Shown here piece by piece: positions 44,279-56,400 of a stretch of 64,000 nt of DNA (positions within the stretch are counted from its first letter, which is position 1; each line of letters opens with the position of its first letter). The notes below the pieces were generated by a model. That model did not search any database, was not told the DNA's origin, and saw only the letters and a list, made by a program, of their open reading frames with translations. The position numbers and the translations under genes are program-made. The stretch is from Tetrahymena elliotti 4EA (lineage: Eukaryota > Ciliophora > Oligohymenophorea > Hymenostomatida > Tetrahymenidae): NCBI GenBank assembly GCA_000231825.2, contig JH720328.1, positions 538,057-602,056 of the forward strand, read 5' to 3'.

Positions 44279-44989
44279 CTGTATGACTATTCTTAGTAAC
44301 TTACTTTTTCTTTTATTTTGTCACAAAATTAAGTTAGAAAAAATTTAATCTTTATTTTATTAATTTATCTACGTGCAAATTAAAATAGGGAGAATATCAA
44401 GTAACAATTATTATGCTTAACTTTAATAAGGAAAACAAATTATAAATCATTCAAGAAAAGAACTCAATAAAAGAAAAACTTCAATTTTAATTAAGAAAGA
44501 TAGATTAGTTTTGAAAAAATAAAAGGCTAAAGAAGAAATTCAGATATTTAAAAAAATGCATAGAATACACTAAGTGATTAAAAAAGAATAATGACCAATT
44601 TTTAGATTAAATGAGTAAAATAAATAATTAATTAATTAAGTAAGGAAGTAAGTTATTAATGTGGGATATTTAATTACTCTAATTAAATTTTAAAAAAGTA
44701 AAGCTTATTTTTACACCTTAAAAAATTAATTTCATGTTATTACTCATTTTAAAATTTTAAATTGAATTTTTTTTATTTGTTTCTTAAAAAGTAATATCAT
44801 TTTAAATAATAAAATAATTACCAAATTTCATTTTTTTATTCTTTCTTTTGTTATCATTTTTTATTTCTTGAAAAATATCTGATACTGTTTTTTTTATTTA
44901 TTTTAATGCCTTCCTTTGTTACATAAAAACAATTTCTTTATTTTTTAATTTTATCTAATTGTGATGATAATTAGTATGTATATATTTCA
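44279..44989. other. AT-rich spacer upstream of paralogue B
   Basis: Should carry the promoter of paralogue B. Short lysine/glutamine-rich open stretches occur near 44414-44620, but each is interrupted by TGA within about 35 codons. I regard them as chance. Confidence 0.55.
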
Positions 44990-46330
44990 TTAGTTTCCAT
45001 ATGTAACAGACCAAAATTCTTATTCAGATAAGTATATACAAATTTAAAGATTGTCATCAATATTTTTATTTAACTTTTATTTTCTTAAATTGAAGTAAAC
45101 ATTAAAAAATTTTTTTGAGAAATTTATTAAAATTAGAAAATACTTTTTAATATTGGATGAAGAAAATCATGGCCATTAATATAAAAAATATTTCAAAATA
45201 ATTTTTGGGACATTTACAAAAAAACAATTAAATAATCCTATTCTTTTCTACTTTAAGTGTACTATTGTAAACTTTTGTTTAATTTAAATCATAGCCAAAC
45301 AGACTAAAGCATGATTTATAATTACTTGAAATGTAACCAGCTACTTCAGAAGAGAGGAAACTTCAAATAATTTAATAAAACATAAATAAGTTTGGAGGAA
45401 AATAAATATTTAGTAGGATGAAAGGTCTTGATGGTTACAAATATTCATTCGAATATAAAAAAACTCATTTGTTAGATTAATTAAAAAAGATTTAATTGAT
45501 TCTAATTTAATCTACAATATTTTACAAATCTTTATTAAAATCACTTTCTTAGATGATATAAAGTCCAACGTAAAATTAAATGGATATATCTTTCAGTAAT
45601 CAGAGCTAAGAATAATTGTTCATTTTAATCTTAACTGACAAATTAGCTTGTTTCTAGAAAATGAGCTAACCCAATAGATGTTTTATTATTTTAACTAATC
45701 TCCAAGTTTAATAATAATTTATTTATGATCATTTTAATTTTAGTATTATTAAACAGGTCAAACTTTTTTAGATATCAAAAAACATTACTTCAATTTTTAT
45801 TTTATGAAAAATTATTTTTTTGCAGCATCTTATCAAATGTAAAGATAATTTAATAAGCCAAGTTTTTAAGTTAAATTTCATTTGTTTTATGAGCTACTTT
45901 CTTGATCTTATTAGTAATGCTCTAAACCTTTGGAAGGACAACATTAATTCTTTTTTAACAATAATCCTAAGACATAAGCTTTGCATTCATTTTGTTAATT
46001 TTTGCAAGAGCCTAGAAAAGGAACAAAGGTTTACATTGTTTACTTGAATCAAAGTAGAAAGAAATGGCAGACAATTAACAACAGCCACCTGAGTTACTTT
46101 TATAATTATACAAACAATTACATTAGGGGATAGATTCTTTCTTCTTTACATTTTAAGTATAAAATCATTATCTCAAATTTTTATGTTAAACAAATTAGAT
46201 TTTTGTCTTACTGAATGAAATTATAATCATACTAGCAAAGAGGAGGAGTGATATGATTCACAGAACATTCCATACATACATAAATTTTTATTTTAAATGC
46301 AAGACTTGCTTATTCAGTAAGCAGGATAAT
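44990..46330 (-). pseudogene. Decayed partial copy of the LamG/furin-type membrane protein family
   Basis: The plus-strand text aligns with the 3' half of paralogues A and B in the same order and orientation. The C-terminal stretch (TTATTCAGATAAG..., about 45015) comes first, then an internal deletion. The membrane module follows (GGGACATTTACAAAAAA, about 45207; GTTTGGAGGAAAA, about 45391) and then the cysteine repeats (GAATCAAAGTAGAAAG, about 46047; ATGCAAGACTTGC, about 46300). Numerous indels break the frame, and the upstream LamG-coding half is absent. A truncated, non-functional relic is the simplest reading. Confidence 0.75.
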
Positions 46331-46549
46331 GAAAATAATGTAGAGTAAATAGGCTTAATATTAACAAAGTTTTAGTACTACCTTTGAATTTATTTTAAAT
46401 AATAATAAAAAAATTATACTAAATGAAAGGATTGGAGTTTAAATAATCATAAATAAGAATTTTTTTATTTAGAGCTAAAAAATAATTGTATTTGTAAGCA
46501 AATAAATATTTATTCCAATAAGATTCTGTTTAGTAAATTCCATATTTAA

Positions 46550-47060
46550 TTTAAATTTATATATAGTTTTAGACAGCTCATTAGTTTATCAAAATATTGT
46601 AAAAGTAAAATCTATTTATTTACCTTATTAATTTAATCATTTCTAATAATTGGAAAATAATTTAACAAAATAGCTTTTAATTCATTAATAAACTTGTCAT
46701 TCATAGGCTATCCAAAAACTAAAATTATATTATTTCTCTCTAAAAACAATAAATTAAAATTCTTCAGGATAAATAGCTATTATGAGCAAATTGAATATGA
46801 TATTTTTAAATTTTAACTAGCTTAACATGGAAATTAATAAAATTTAAAGTCTTAACCATTAAATTCAAAGTAAGAAAAAAAAGGGAAAGATTAACATGCA
46901 CCATCTAATATTTCTTTAGAATCAGGTAAATAAATTTTCTGAGGATAAGCTTTTGCTTCTTTACATTATGAATATATATTCAAATTAATTTATATATTAA
47001 TTTACAAATTTTTTTATTGAAATCACATTACTAAAAATTGCTTTATGTCATTTATAATTT
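46550..47060 (-). pseudogene. Second, more degraded fragment of the same family
   Basis: A further match to the same segment of paralogues A and B. AAAATCTATTTATTT (about 46608) and CATTCATAGG (46699) recur in A and B. AAATTCAAAGTAAG (about 46861) plus GCACCATCTAAT (about 46898) match the stretch before the cysteine repeats, and TTGCTTCTTTACATT (about 46952) the next repeat. The match covers only about 0.5 kb and no continuous frame remains. It overlaps in content with the preceding relic, so there were at least two insertions or duplications. Confidence 0.55.
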
Positions 47061-48637
47061 ATATTTACTTAAATATATGCACTATGGCATTTTATTTTGT
47101 GCATCTTCCTTCCATATTCGCTAAAAAAGCTAAAGGTCTAAATGGTAAAACAAAGGAATTTTTATTTCTTAAAAAATTATAAAATTTAGACCCTTTATTC
47201 AATTCATCTTTTAATTTTCATTTTTGATCAGTAAGAATAATATTCAAGGAAATCTTTTTTTAAGAACAGAGTAATTCTAATTCACTATTTATATTTATTG
47301 AATTTTATTTATGTATTTTCATTTTTTTATTAGCAAAAAATAAGATGGTAAATAATAAATTTCATCTTGCAAAAAATAAAAAGTCTACAAAAATAAATAA
47401 AAGAAAATCTGATATTTGGAGCATTTAGCTCAATAAAAAAATCAAAAATATATGAAATAAATAAAGATCTCTTGGTGATACAGATTTCTGCAAGCTAAAA
47501 ATTTCATGAATATACTAATAGATGATAAGTAAAGAATATTTTAAAATTTTAACTATCCACTAATCCAGTAGTATTTCACTCATTTACTCTTTTATTTTTT
47601 TAAAATGATATTTATTAATATTCAATAATTAAAATTTTATTTAAAATGTAATAACAATTTAATTGCGAGGAAGATCTATCATACCAATGATATTGTTTTG
47701 AAATAAATTGTACTTTTTAATAAAATTAAAAAGAAAAATAAGAAATCAATTTCTAAAGAAAATAAATAAAAAAATAAGATAAATTTTGATCAAAGTTAAA
47801 ATTAATAAGTAAAATTAATGATTTTTTAGGTAAATTTCTTTTGTAAATTTTCAGAAAAATATTAAGATATGATGAAATAAAAAACAAAGATGAATTATTT
47901 TTTATTTAAAATAAATAAGTAAATGCAAGGAATTATATATGATATTAAAGTAGAATTTTTGAGACAATATAAAATTAATTAACAGATTGGTTTATTTACA
48001 AATTTTATAAATAAAAATATTTTTTAACAAATATGAGGTTTATGAGAAGTTCCCTTTGGTTTAGTAAGTAGAGTGAAAATTTCAAGGTTTTTAATTTTAT
48101 TAAATTAGCAAAGTATTTAAAAAATGATTGTTATGCTGCGTTTTTAGTATTTATGATTTAGAAGGAAAAAAAGCATTCTAATAAAAAAATGCTGATAATT
48201 GAAAATGTTAAATTACATGATCTCATTTAAGAAATTTATGGTCAAATTCACATTTATTTGGTAGATTATTGTAAATTTGCAAATAAGTAGATTAGTTGGT
48301 TTGTACTACTATTTAAATACTAGCAATTAATCAATGGATGAATTATTAATGTTATATTTGTGGAAAGTTAAGAAACTCATTGTACTAATTTAATTATTAA
48401 AATTAAATAAAATTTGTAAAATGAGTAATAATTATTATTTAGTCGATTATTAGAGTTTTATTGTCGTTATTTAAAGTTAGTAAATATTTTGATTGTTTAG
48501 TAAGAAAGGTGAGTAATTATTTATTTTTTTATTATTAGACAAAATGATTGCTGGATTTGTTAAATTCTAATTTTTTTATATTAATTTTTTTCTTTCTATG
48601 AATCTTTTAATGTATCTTCTTTTGATACCAAGTATTT
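47061..48637. other. AT-rich intergenic region
   Basis: 1.6 kb. May contain more unrecognisable family relics near its right end, but I see no convincing exon, RNA gene or repeat. Confidence 0.5.
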
Positions 48638-49096
48638 TCATTAAACTTCAAACATCACAACTTCCTAATGAATAAAAAAATTTATTTAGATTAAATTCAA
48701 TTTCTTATTCATTATTTAAATCTTTCTCTTTATAGATTTATAGAGAGAGTTATGTAATAAGAATAGTAAAAAAAGGGAGAAACGAAAAAAAAGTAAATAA
48801 TTTATTACTTCATCAGAGTCATCTTCGAATGTCAAAAAATTTTTCTGAGTAGAATTAGAAATTCTGATATTAGTTTCGCTCATACTGTAGTCACTGAAAG
48901 ATTTATCAGTATCAGTACAAATGCTTCTAAATCGTGACACCTCCAAAAGACTTAGAGTGCATTGCTAAGATGGGTTAAATTTATTTTAAGTACGAGAACC
49001 TTAATATGAAAGATCTTGGAGCTTACGAGTTGCTGGTACTTAGAAATCCAAACCATATAAAGTAGAATTAAAATATGGTTTTCTTTATCTTTGCAT
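48638..49096 (-). CDS. Small serine/threonine-rich protein with acidic C-terminal tail, unknown family
   Basis: Two exons, 48809-49096 and 48638-48664, joined across a GT-AG intron (48665-48808). The join turns ...FEDDSDE into FEDDSDE-EVVMFEVQ then TGA; total 104 residues. Codon use (CGT, CTC, AAG, CCA, TCT) resembles strongly expressed genes such as the proteasome gene and contrasts sharply with the flanks, which is the main evidence. The N-terminus reads MQRQRKPYFNSTLYG, then VPATRKLQDLSYQGSRT; basic in the first half, then SRFRSICTDTDKSFSDYSMS with many phosphorylatable residues. No membrane segment or known domain. The in-frame sequence continues upstream of this ATG (SNSPIQANNTDIFSS), so a further 5' exon is possible. 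The plus strand is also open here, but its translation is hydrophobic and its codons are poor. Confidence 0.6.
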
Positions 49097-50054
49097 TATT
49101 GATGAAAATATATCAGTATTGTTGGCTTAAATTGGTGAGTTTGATTCTATATATTAGAGTTAACTTTTATTTACTTTTTTTTTAATTATTATTTCTTTTT
49201 TTGAAATTGTTTTTCATTATTAGAATGAGTAAACACTTGCTTTTGATTGAAATTTATCTTGATTGAATTTCCTTTAATTTATGATGGAATCTTTAAGGTA
49301 CTTTCTTTTACTTTTAATTAATTTCTTTGATTGTTATTGAATAAATAATAGCTATTATACTGATTTGTTATTGGTTCTCCTTTATTATTATTTTTGCTTT
49401 TATTTTACCATACATATTTATAATTTGATTTATTCTTGTTAATTAATTAGTATTTAAACAAATCGACCTAAAAAAGACAAGCAGCAAATAGTTTTCTCCA
49501 TTTATTTCATTATTAAATAATTAATTTGACTCTCTATTTCATTACCACTAAAAGCTTAAATAAATAAAAAAAATAAGTAAACAAGAAATACATTTGTTTT
49601 CAAACAATTTGCTAATTAATTAATACATTTTTCTGTAATTAAGGTTTATAGCCAATTTATTTACTCAGATTACTTTTCATTAATTAATTAGTCAATCAAT
49701 CAATGTATTTATCTTCTATTTCCTTTAGATCACCCAAATAAAAATTCTTAATTTTTTATGATTTGCTAAACCTTCATAAAAACACTTACATTCTGAAGTT
49801 AGTAAATTTGCACATTAATCCTACTCTTAAATTTCTTGTTAACAAATCAAATAAAAGGAGATAAATAAAAAATCAGTTAATTAATATTTCAAAAAATTGA
49901 AGGCTATTTGAACAATAATTCCAATTAAACAAAACTTTTAAGCAGTATACTTAGTAAAATAGATAGAATTATTATTTGTCCATTACAAGCTGGTGAGCAT
50001 TTAGATTTTTAGAGATATTTTATAATCAGCATAGTTGTAAATATTATATATTTT

Positions 50055-50120
50055 TTCAATCTCTATGTATCGTCAAACACCAGTATCATAGACCTCCGCT
50101 GACTATGATTTACAATAATA
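50055..50120. ncRNA. Possible structured RNA or hairpin element
   Basis: A GC-richer island in the desert with a perfect 7-bp inverted repeat, ATCATAG...CTATGAT, around an 11-nt loop (acctccgctga), at about 50091-50115. CTGA lies in the loop, and on the minus strand an ATGATAC motif is followed about 60 nt later by CTGA, vaguely like C/D boxes. I could not match it to tRNA, U snRNA, SRP or other RNA I know. It could equally be a regulatory hairpin or chance. Confidence 0.2.
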
Positions 50121-51298
50121 ATATTATCTCATAATATCAATCAATTTAAAGTCTAAAAAATAGTAAATATTTCATATATTCTCTTTAAGATTATTAAAAT
50201 CAATTTCTCATTTCTAAAAAACTTAAAAAAAAATATTTGAAATAATAATTTAATTTACTTTGAAATTCATTCTATTTAAGAAATATATTTGAGATGGCAA
50301 CACAAAAAGTAAATCAAATTTCTAAATTCACAAAAACACAAAAATCAAATTATTTAATTAACAGAAATAATCCTTAACAATCTAATCTGTAATCAAAATT
50401 AAAAGAGCCACAATCAAATTTAATTAGCATTTATAATTTATTTGCTTTGCTTTAAAGCAGTAAAACTGATTAAGCATTTCTTTTACAATATATACTTATC
50501 CACCCATATTTATTTTATCATTTATTATTTCTTAGAAGAAATGAAATTTTATCATTCCATTTAATTTTTAAATTTTTAATGATTGTATTTAATGGTTGCT
50601 TTATTTGTTTTTTTCCATCAAAATATAAAAACAGCTATTTTATAAGAAAAAATTTCTAAAAAAAGAAAAAAATTTGTATTTTTGAAGAAAAGATTCCAAT
50701 TATTTATTTTTTATGAATTTTTCATTAATTTTTACTGAGTTAATTTTCTGAAATAAAAGCCCATAAAAAAAAGCAAAATATTAATATCATTCAACTTAAC
50801 AAAAATAGTTAAAGGTTTTGTTTGAAGTACTTGTTACTTCTTCTTATTATCATGAACAAAAAAGCATATTTCAGTTAACATTTACAAAAAAATAACAAGT
50901 AAAAAAATTAATAATTTAAAAAAATATAATAGCTATCTTTATTTTTTAAAATCTCCTATTTTTTCAACATATTAATTCCAAATTTCTGAAAATATCATAT
51001 TAAAATAAAGGCATTTTTTCAGTCTTAAGAAAAAAAGTTCTCACTTTTAAATATTATGTGCATAGTGATTTGGGGCACTATTTCTAAATTAATATTAAAA
51101 AATTATAATAGATAATAAATAAAGAGACTTAAAAGTTATATTTAAAATTAAAATAATACAATAATTCATGTTTTTTTTGTTTGGGTTTTTGAGAAAGAAT
51201 CCTACATTTTTAAAAAATAAAATAAAAGAAATTCTTCATTATTTTCTTAATTTTACTGATTGATAAAAAATTTTATAAATATCTATTTACATGAATAG

Positions 51299-51368
51299 AC
51301 GATATGTTTGATCAATTTGTAAATTAACCATAAGAATTTTCAAGCTTATTAAAAATAATAAAAATTAT
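51299..51368. repeat. Imperfect direct repeat, copy 1
   Basis: GATATGTTTGATCAATTTGT... and, about 45 nt on, TTTTCAAGCTTATTAAAAA. The same order recurs about 205 bp downstream with roughly 80% identity by eye. Confidence 0.6.
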
Positions 51369-51503
51369 ACCTAATTAATGTGGATATATTCAAGAGTTTA
51401 TAACAAAAATATTTTGAAATTTATTAGATAGATCATAGATATCTTAGTTTTTTATATATTCTTATTGATGTAAAAGAAATAAATATCAATTTTTAAGGAT
51501 TGA

Positions 51504-51570
51504 TGATATGTTTAATCAATTTTTAAATTGAACTTAACAATTTTCAAGCTTATTAAGAGTAATAAAAAAC
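51504..51570. repeat. Imperfect direct repeat, copy 2
   Basis: GATATGTTTAATCAATTTTT... TTTTCAAGCTTATTAAGAG. Partner of the copy at 51299. No flanking target-site duplication or coding sequence seen. Confidence 0.6.
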
Positions 51571-53432
51571 TGACCCAATTATACTGAATATAAATCAAAT
51601 TCTAGAATTGACTTATTTGATTTAAAAATAATTTTTTAATAGATTAAAAAATAATTAGTTCAGTTAAAAAACTGTAATTAATTTTGTAGCAAACCAAAGC
51701 ATCCAATACTATCCACAATTTAAAATAAAAATAATAAAGTAAAAAAAGAAATTTATTGATGTATTGCATAAATACTACTTTAATTCCAAACAAAGATGCT
51801 GAATTCAAAATTAAAATAAGTCTGCCGCTTTTTTTGATTAGGAAAGTAAAAAAAAAAATTGGTTTGAAATTTATGATACTCATTTTATTTGCTAGATTTT
51901 ATTAAGTACAAATAGTATTTTTTTAAAAATTTAAATCATAAAAGAAAGAGGGTGTTTTTCAAAAAAACATAAATTGATAGAATTTTATTAATATATAGTT
52001 TTCTTTTTAATTAGTTTATTTTTTGTGTTTTGCTTTTTTCTCACCTGGTTTTTGGTGTTAATTTATTTTTTTTTTTAATTAATAAAATTATTTTTAGCTC
52101 TAAATTTCAAAATGTAATTAATATTAATTATGTTTTGTTTTTCTTCATTTATTTAGATTTTAACTTGATTTATTTACTAACTTGGATAATCCTTTTCATC
52201 TTATGGTTCTTTAGTGCTTTGCTGATTTCTATTTTCTTTTGTATCAGCACTTGAAAAATAAGAAAAAATATTTTAATTTAATAAAAAGTTGTTGATTAAT
52301 TAATAATATTATTTCTCTAAAAGCAAAAACAATTTTTTTATCATTCATACTATTTAATTTAAATATTATTTGTGATATTTTTCAGAATTTTTCAAATTAT
52401 ATTAGATAAAAATATCTATGATAAAGTTTTTGATGCATTTATTTTTGTAAGGTTGGTAATGTTTATTTTTTATTTTTTCATTAATGTATAATTACAGATT
52501 GTTTATTAGGTTTTCAGATGGTTTATGAGATAAATTTTTTTAAGCTGTATGTATTCTATAACTTATAGTATGCTGAAAACAATATTAAATGGTTAAATAT
52601 TTATATTTCTACTAAAACCTCTATAATTATTATAATTATGAGGAGTAATAAATATTTATTTTCAGTTTAACTACTATAGCGTTTGATATTAGAATGGCAA
52701 ATTTTTTTAGCCTTTCATACTAAATAGTTAATCTAGAACATTTAATGCATTTTTAACTGTTGAATTTTTCTTTACAGATTCTCTAGTAACTTATATCAGA
52801 TATTTTAATAGTTTTTAAAATATTTTTTCACCTTAGTTCTGTTATATTGTACTCTTTCTAGTGCAGAACATTCTTTAACTTCATAGAAATAACTGAATTA
52901 GAAAAATTTAAGTTTAAGAATGTAAATTATTATTTTTAAACAATATAAAGGAGATAAAAATGGTAAATAAAATTCAGAAATTATTTTCAAAACAAGATGT
53001 AAAGAGTAAAATTATTTAGCTTTATCAGTATTTTGATCTATTTTAACTTCATAACTAAAAATATTCTAATTTATTATTTTGAACAATTCTGATAACATTT
53101 TTTTTTGTTGCTAATTTTACTGATGAAAATTTAAAAAAGTAAAAGAAATAAGCAAATTATTAATTTTGAAACAATTTAAATAATTTTATGATAATATAAA
53201 AAGTTAAAATACTTAAATTTATATGTAAATCAAATATATTAAAAAAAAATAGAGAGAACTTTAATTTTTTAAAGTCTCATAAATTTTAAGAAAGTGAAAT
53301 ATTTATGGATAAACTGTAAATAGGAGCAAATAAATTAAATTTTAGATTAACATTCAATTTGAAATATACTAAATCATAAAAAATATATATTATATTATGA
53401 TTGATAAGAAGTTAATCTTGAAGAATATAAAG

Positions 53433-56400
53433 TCAAAAAATACACAATTCAACTGGTCTTTTTGCTTTATAAATTGATTTTTTAATTCCCCATATAAACT
53501 TACAATTTAAGATTTCCTCAATATCATAGCTACTAAAATTAAAAAAAATGAATAAAATTTGAAGTGATAGGTTTTTTTGCAAATTAAAAGATTTAAAGTA
53601 GAGATAAAAATAATTAATATCTTTTTTATTTATTTTAAAATTAAAAAAAATTAATTTATGTTAAATTAAATACCTTGAACTTAACTAAAATCCTAATATC
53701 AAAGTTTAGAGATTATGGCATCTTTTAAGGTTTGAAGCTAAAGATTAATCAAATACATATTTTCTTATATAAAACCAAAAAAATTCTGAGAAATGAATTA
53801 AAATTAATTTCAAAATATTTTATTTAAAGATAATAAATACGCGAATTTAATAAATAAATATTATTTTTACTCAAATTATAAATCTAGTATCTAGAGATTC
53901 TTACATTAACTTAATTAAAAACCTAATTCTGAAAGACCCAAGGCAATTCTATATCCTCTGTAAAAATTTGAAAGAAATATTTTTTCATTTACAAAAAAAA
54001 AAATTTAATTTCAAAATTTAAATAAAATCTCTTTATAATAATTTTATCTTTGAAGAGAAAGTAATAAATATTTTAAAAAAATGAAATTTGTATCTTTTAA
54101 ATACTATTGCAATTTTTTATGCTTTTGCTTAGACTAACAAGAGATTGTCTCAATAAATCGCAATAAGTTTTTATTTTTTAAATAATTTATTATTTAGAAA
54201 TTATGAGCCTAAGATTTAATTAAAAATCTGTTAAATGGGTACATTTTTGTAGTCCTAATTTAAACCCATATTCTCCAGATCCCCTTTGAATACTTTCTCT
54301 GTTAAAACGAGGTATAATATTTAAAAATTGTTCAATGAAAATAAAAAATATGAAACTATCTAAAATAATAGTAATTATTTTACTTAAAAAATAAAAAAGG
54401 CAAAACAATCAAAGGAAAGAGGAAAATTTAAGTAAAACAGAAATAAAAGAAATTAAACCTTAAATTAAGATTGAATGATGAAAGATTTTGAAATTTTTGA
54501 AGAAAATGAGATAAGCTTGATAAATACTAATCACTCATTTTGTTGCAACTATTAATTTTTAAAATTTTTAAAAATTAAAAGAAAAAAATTTGTTAAAGAA
54601 GAAGAAAATCAAATAAATCATTATTTTTTTTATAGATTTATTTATTAAAAAATAGCAAATTTAAAGTAAAAAAGCAAAGAATTGTGATTGAATCTTTTAA
54701 TCATACCTCAAATCTAGATTCAAACTTTAAAGATTTACAAATTTTGTTTCAAGTTGATACTAACTTTATGATGTGAAATCGATCTAGTTTTTTCTTTAAA
54801 TATAGAGTAAATAAAAAATTGATGCATTATATTTTCTTAACCAAATAAAATAACTGAAATTCCTCTTTTCCTTTTGCTAAACTCCATTGTATTTAAGTTG
54901 AATAATTTCAGTCTATTATATGGATGAAAAAAAAAGAGAATAGATGCAGACTATATTTTATTTCATCATTTTGATTTAATTAAAAAAATAAAAATAAATA
55001 AATATTTTTACCTCAACTAAAGTGTATATTTTTTTAAGTTTGCGATATTTTCAGGGATCAATATTAAATATTATGTGCCGTTGTTTATTTCATTCCACCT
55101 TTTATTAATTCATAAAAAGTGTTAAAAAAGAATTTCAGAAGAATTGTACCTCTTGATAAATAAATTATTTCAAAGTTGAAATAAATTATTTTTTGGAGAA
55201 TTCATCTTCTAAAAATATCTATACCTTAAACCTAAAACTAATGATTCAAGATTAATACATTTAGATAAAGCTTAGCTGAGAAACTTTTTTCCTTAATTTC
55301 CTATTTGATTATAACTTTTAAAGAGTTAGATATTTATAAACTTGAATAGTTCAATTAAATAAATAGATAAGATTTTAAAGATAAAAAATCAAAATTATTA
55401 TATTTACCTAAGATCTAACTCCAAAGAAGAGAGATTTGTACATTTTTTTAAACAAGTGCCTAAATTTGATACTCCTTAATCTTTGATTTAATTATAACTA
55501 TTATTGTAAATATTAGTAAATGTTAAGATAAATTTATGTATCTTTCTTTTAATTATATTTTTTTAAATTATTTAATTAATTGTAAAAAAAAGATTAAAAA
55601 ATGAAGTTAATTTTACTCTAAGAAAAGGATTAAATCCATAATTTGTTCACATTTACTTAAGCTTACACCTAGATCTGAAACACCAATATCTGTTATTTTA
55701 TTCTAACTATTTTTTAAATAAAAAAATTAATTTACTTACAATACAAATATTTTGAAAAACAAGAAATTTTTGTTTAAAAAGCAAAATTTTTTTATAATTT
55801 GAATAGATTCGCATGCTATTTTATCAAAAAAAACAAATAAAAGAAAAAGTATATATTAAAAAAAATCCCTTAAATTTACTGATAATTTTTGGAGATTAGG
55901 TAGTCATTAAAACATGACCCCAAAATTTTAGTACCATTATCACAAACTTGATTATTGCTTATAATTTTGATTGATAAGATATTTTTGAGATAAATTACTT
56001 CAAGAAATAATCAAAAAAGTGTTAATTTAAATTTTAACTTTTTAAGGTTAATAAATAAAATAACTTTTTATAAAAAGAATTAAATTGAAAAATATTACCT
56101 CAGGTCAGAGTCAAATCACAAATACTTGAGCAATTTGCTAATGAAATAGCAAAATTTTACAAATCATTATTATCAATTTTATTTTCACTTTTAATAATAA
56201 TTTTTTGTTTCATAAAAAATTCAAAATGAATTTTATGTATAAAATTATTTACCTCAAATAAAGATTCAAAACTTGTAGTTTTCTTAAGCTTGGAAAAAAT
56301 TGAGATAAATCAGTTAATCCAGTTAAAACACCACTTTAATAATATATTTAAATATGTATAAGAAAGATACTAATTTATTAACTAAAAATGTAATCAAGAT

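Larger units (their letters stand above)
49097..53432. other. 4.3 kb AT-rich gene desert
   Basis: Longest gene-free stretch. Open frames of 75-95 codons occur (around 51650-51880 minus, 52030-52255 plus), but they are runs of F/I/L/K as expected from poly-T/A. The only distinct items are a GC-richer hairpin patch near 50060-50115 and an imperfect 65-bp direct repeat at about 51300 and 51505, listed separately. Confidence 0.55.

Noticed and set aside
44414..44620. Lysine/glutamine-rich plus-strand frames upstream of paralogue B
   Set aside because: Each is broken by TGA within about 35 codons, and the pieces do not join through credible splice sites.
48965..49260. Plus-strand reading with a strong-looking GTGAGT donor opposite the small gene
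   Set aside because: Translation is hydrophobic with poor codon choice. The minus-strand frame has typical codons and a clean terminal exon.
51644..51883. 79-codon hydrophobic open frame on the minus strand
   Set aside because: Composed mainly of F, I, L and K from A/T runs, no signal or domain, no splice partner. Length is expected by chance when only TGA is a stop in about 80% AT DNA.
52030..52254. 74-codon plus-strand frame resembling a membrane protein
   Set aside because: Poly-T gives runs of F and L. No ATG at the start and no gene-like codon use.
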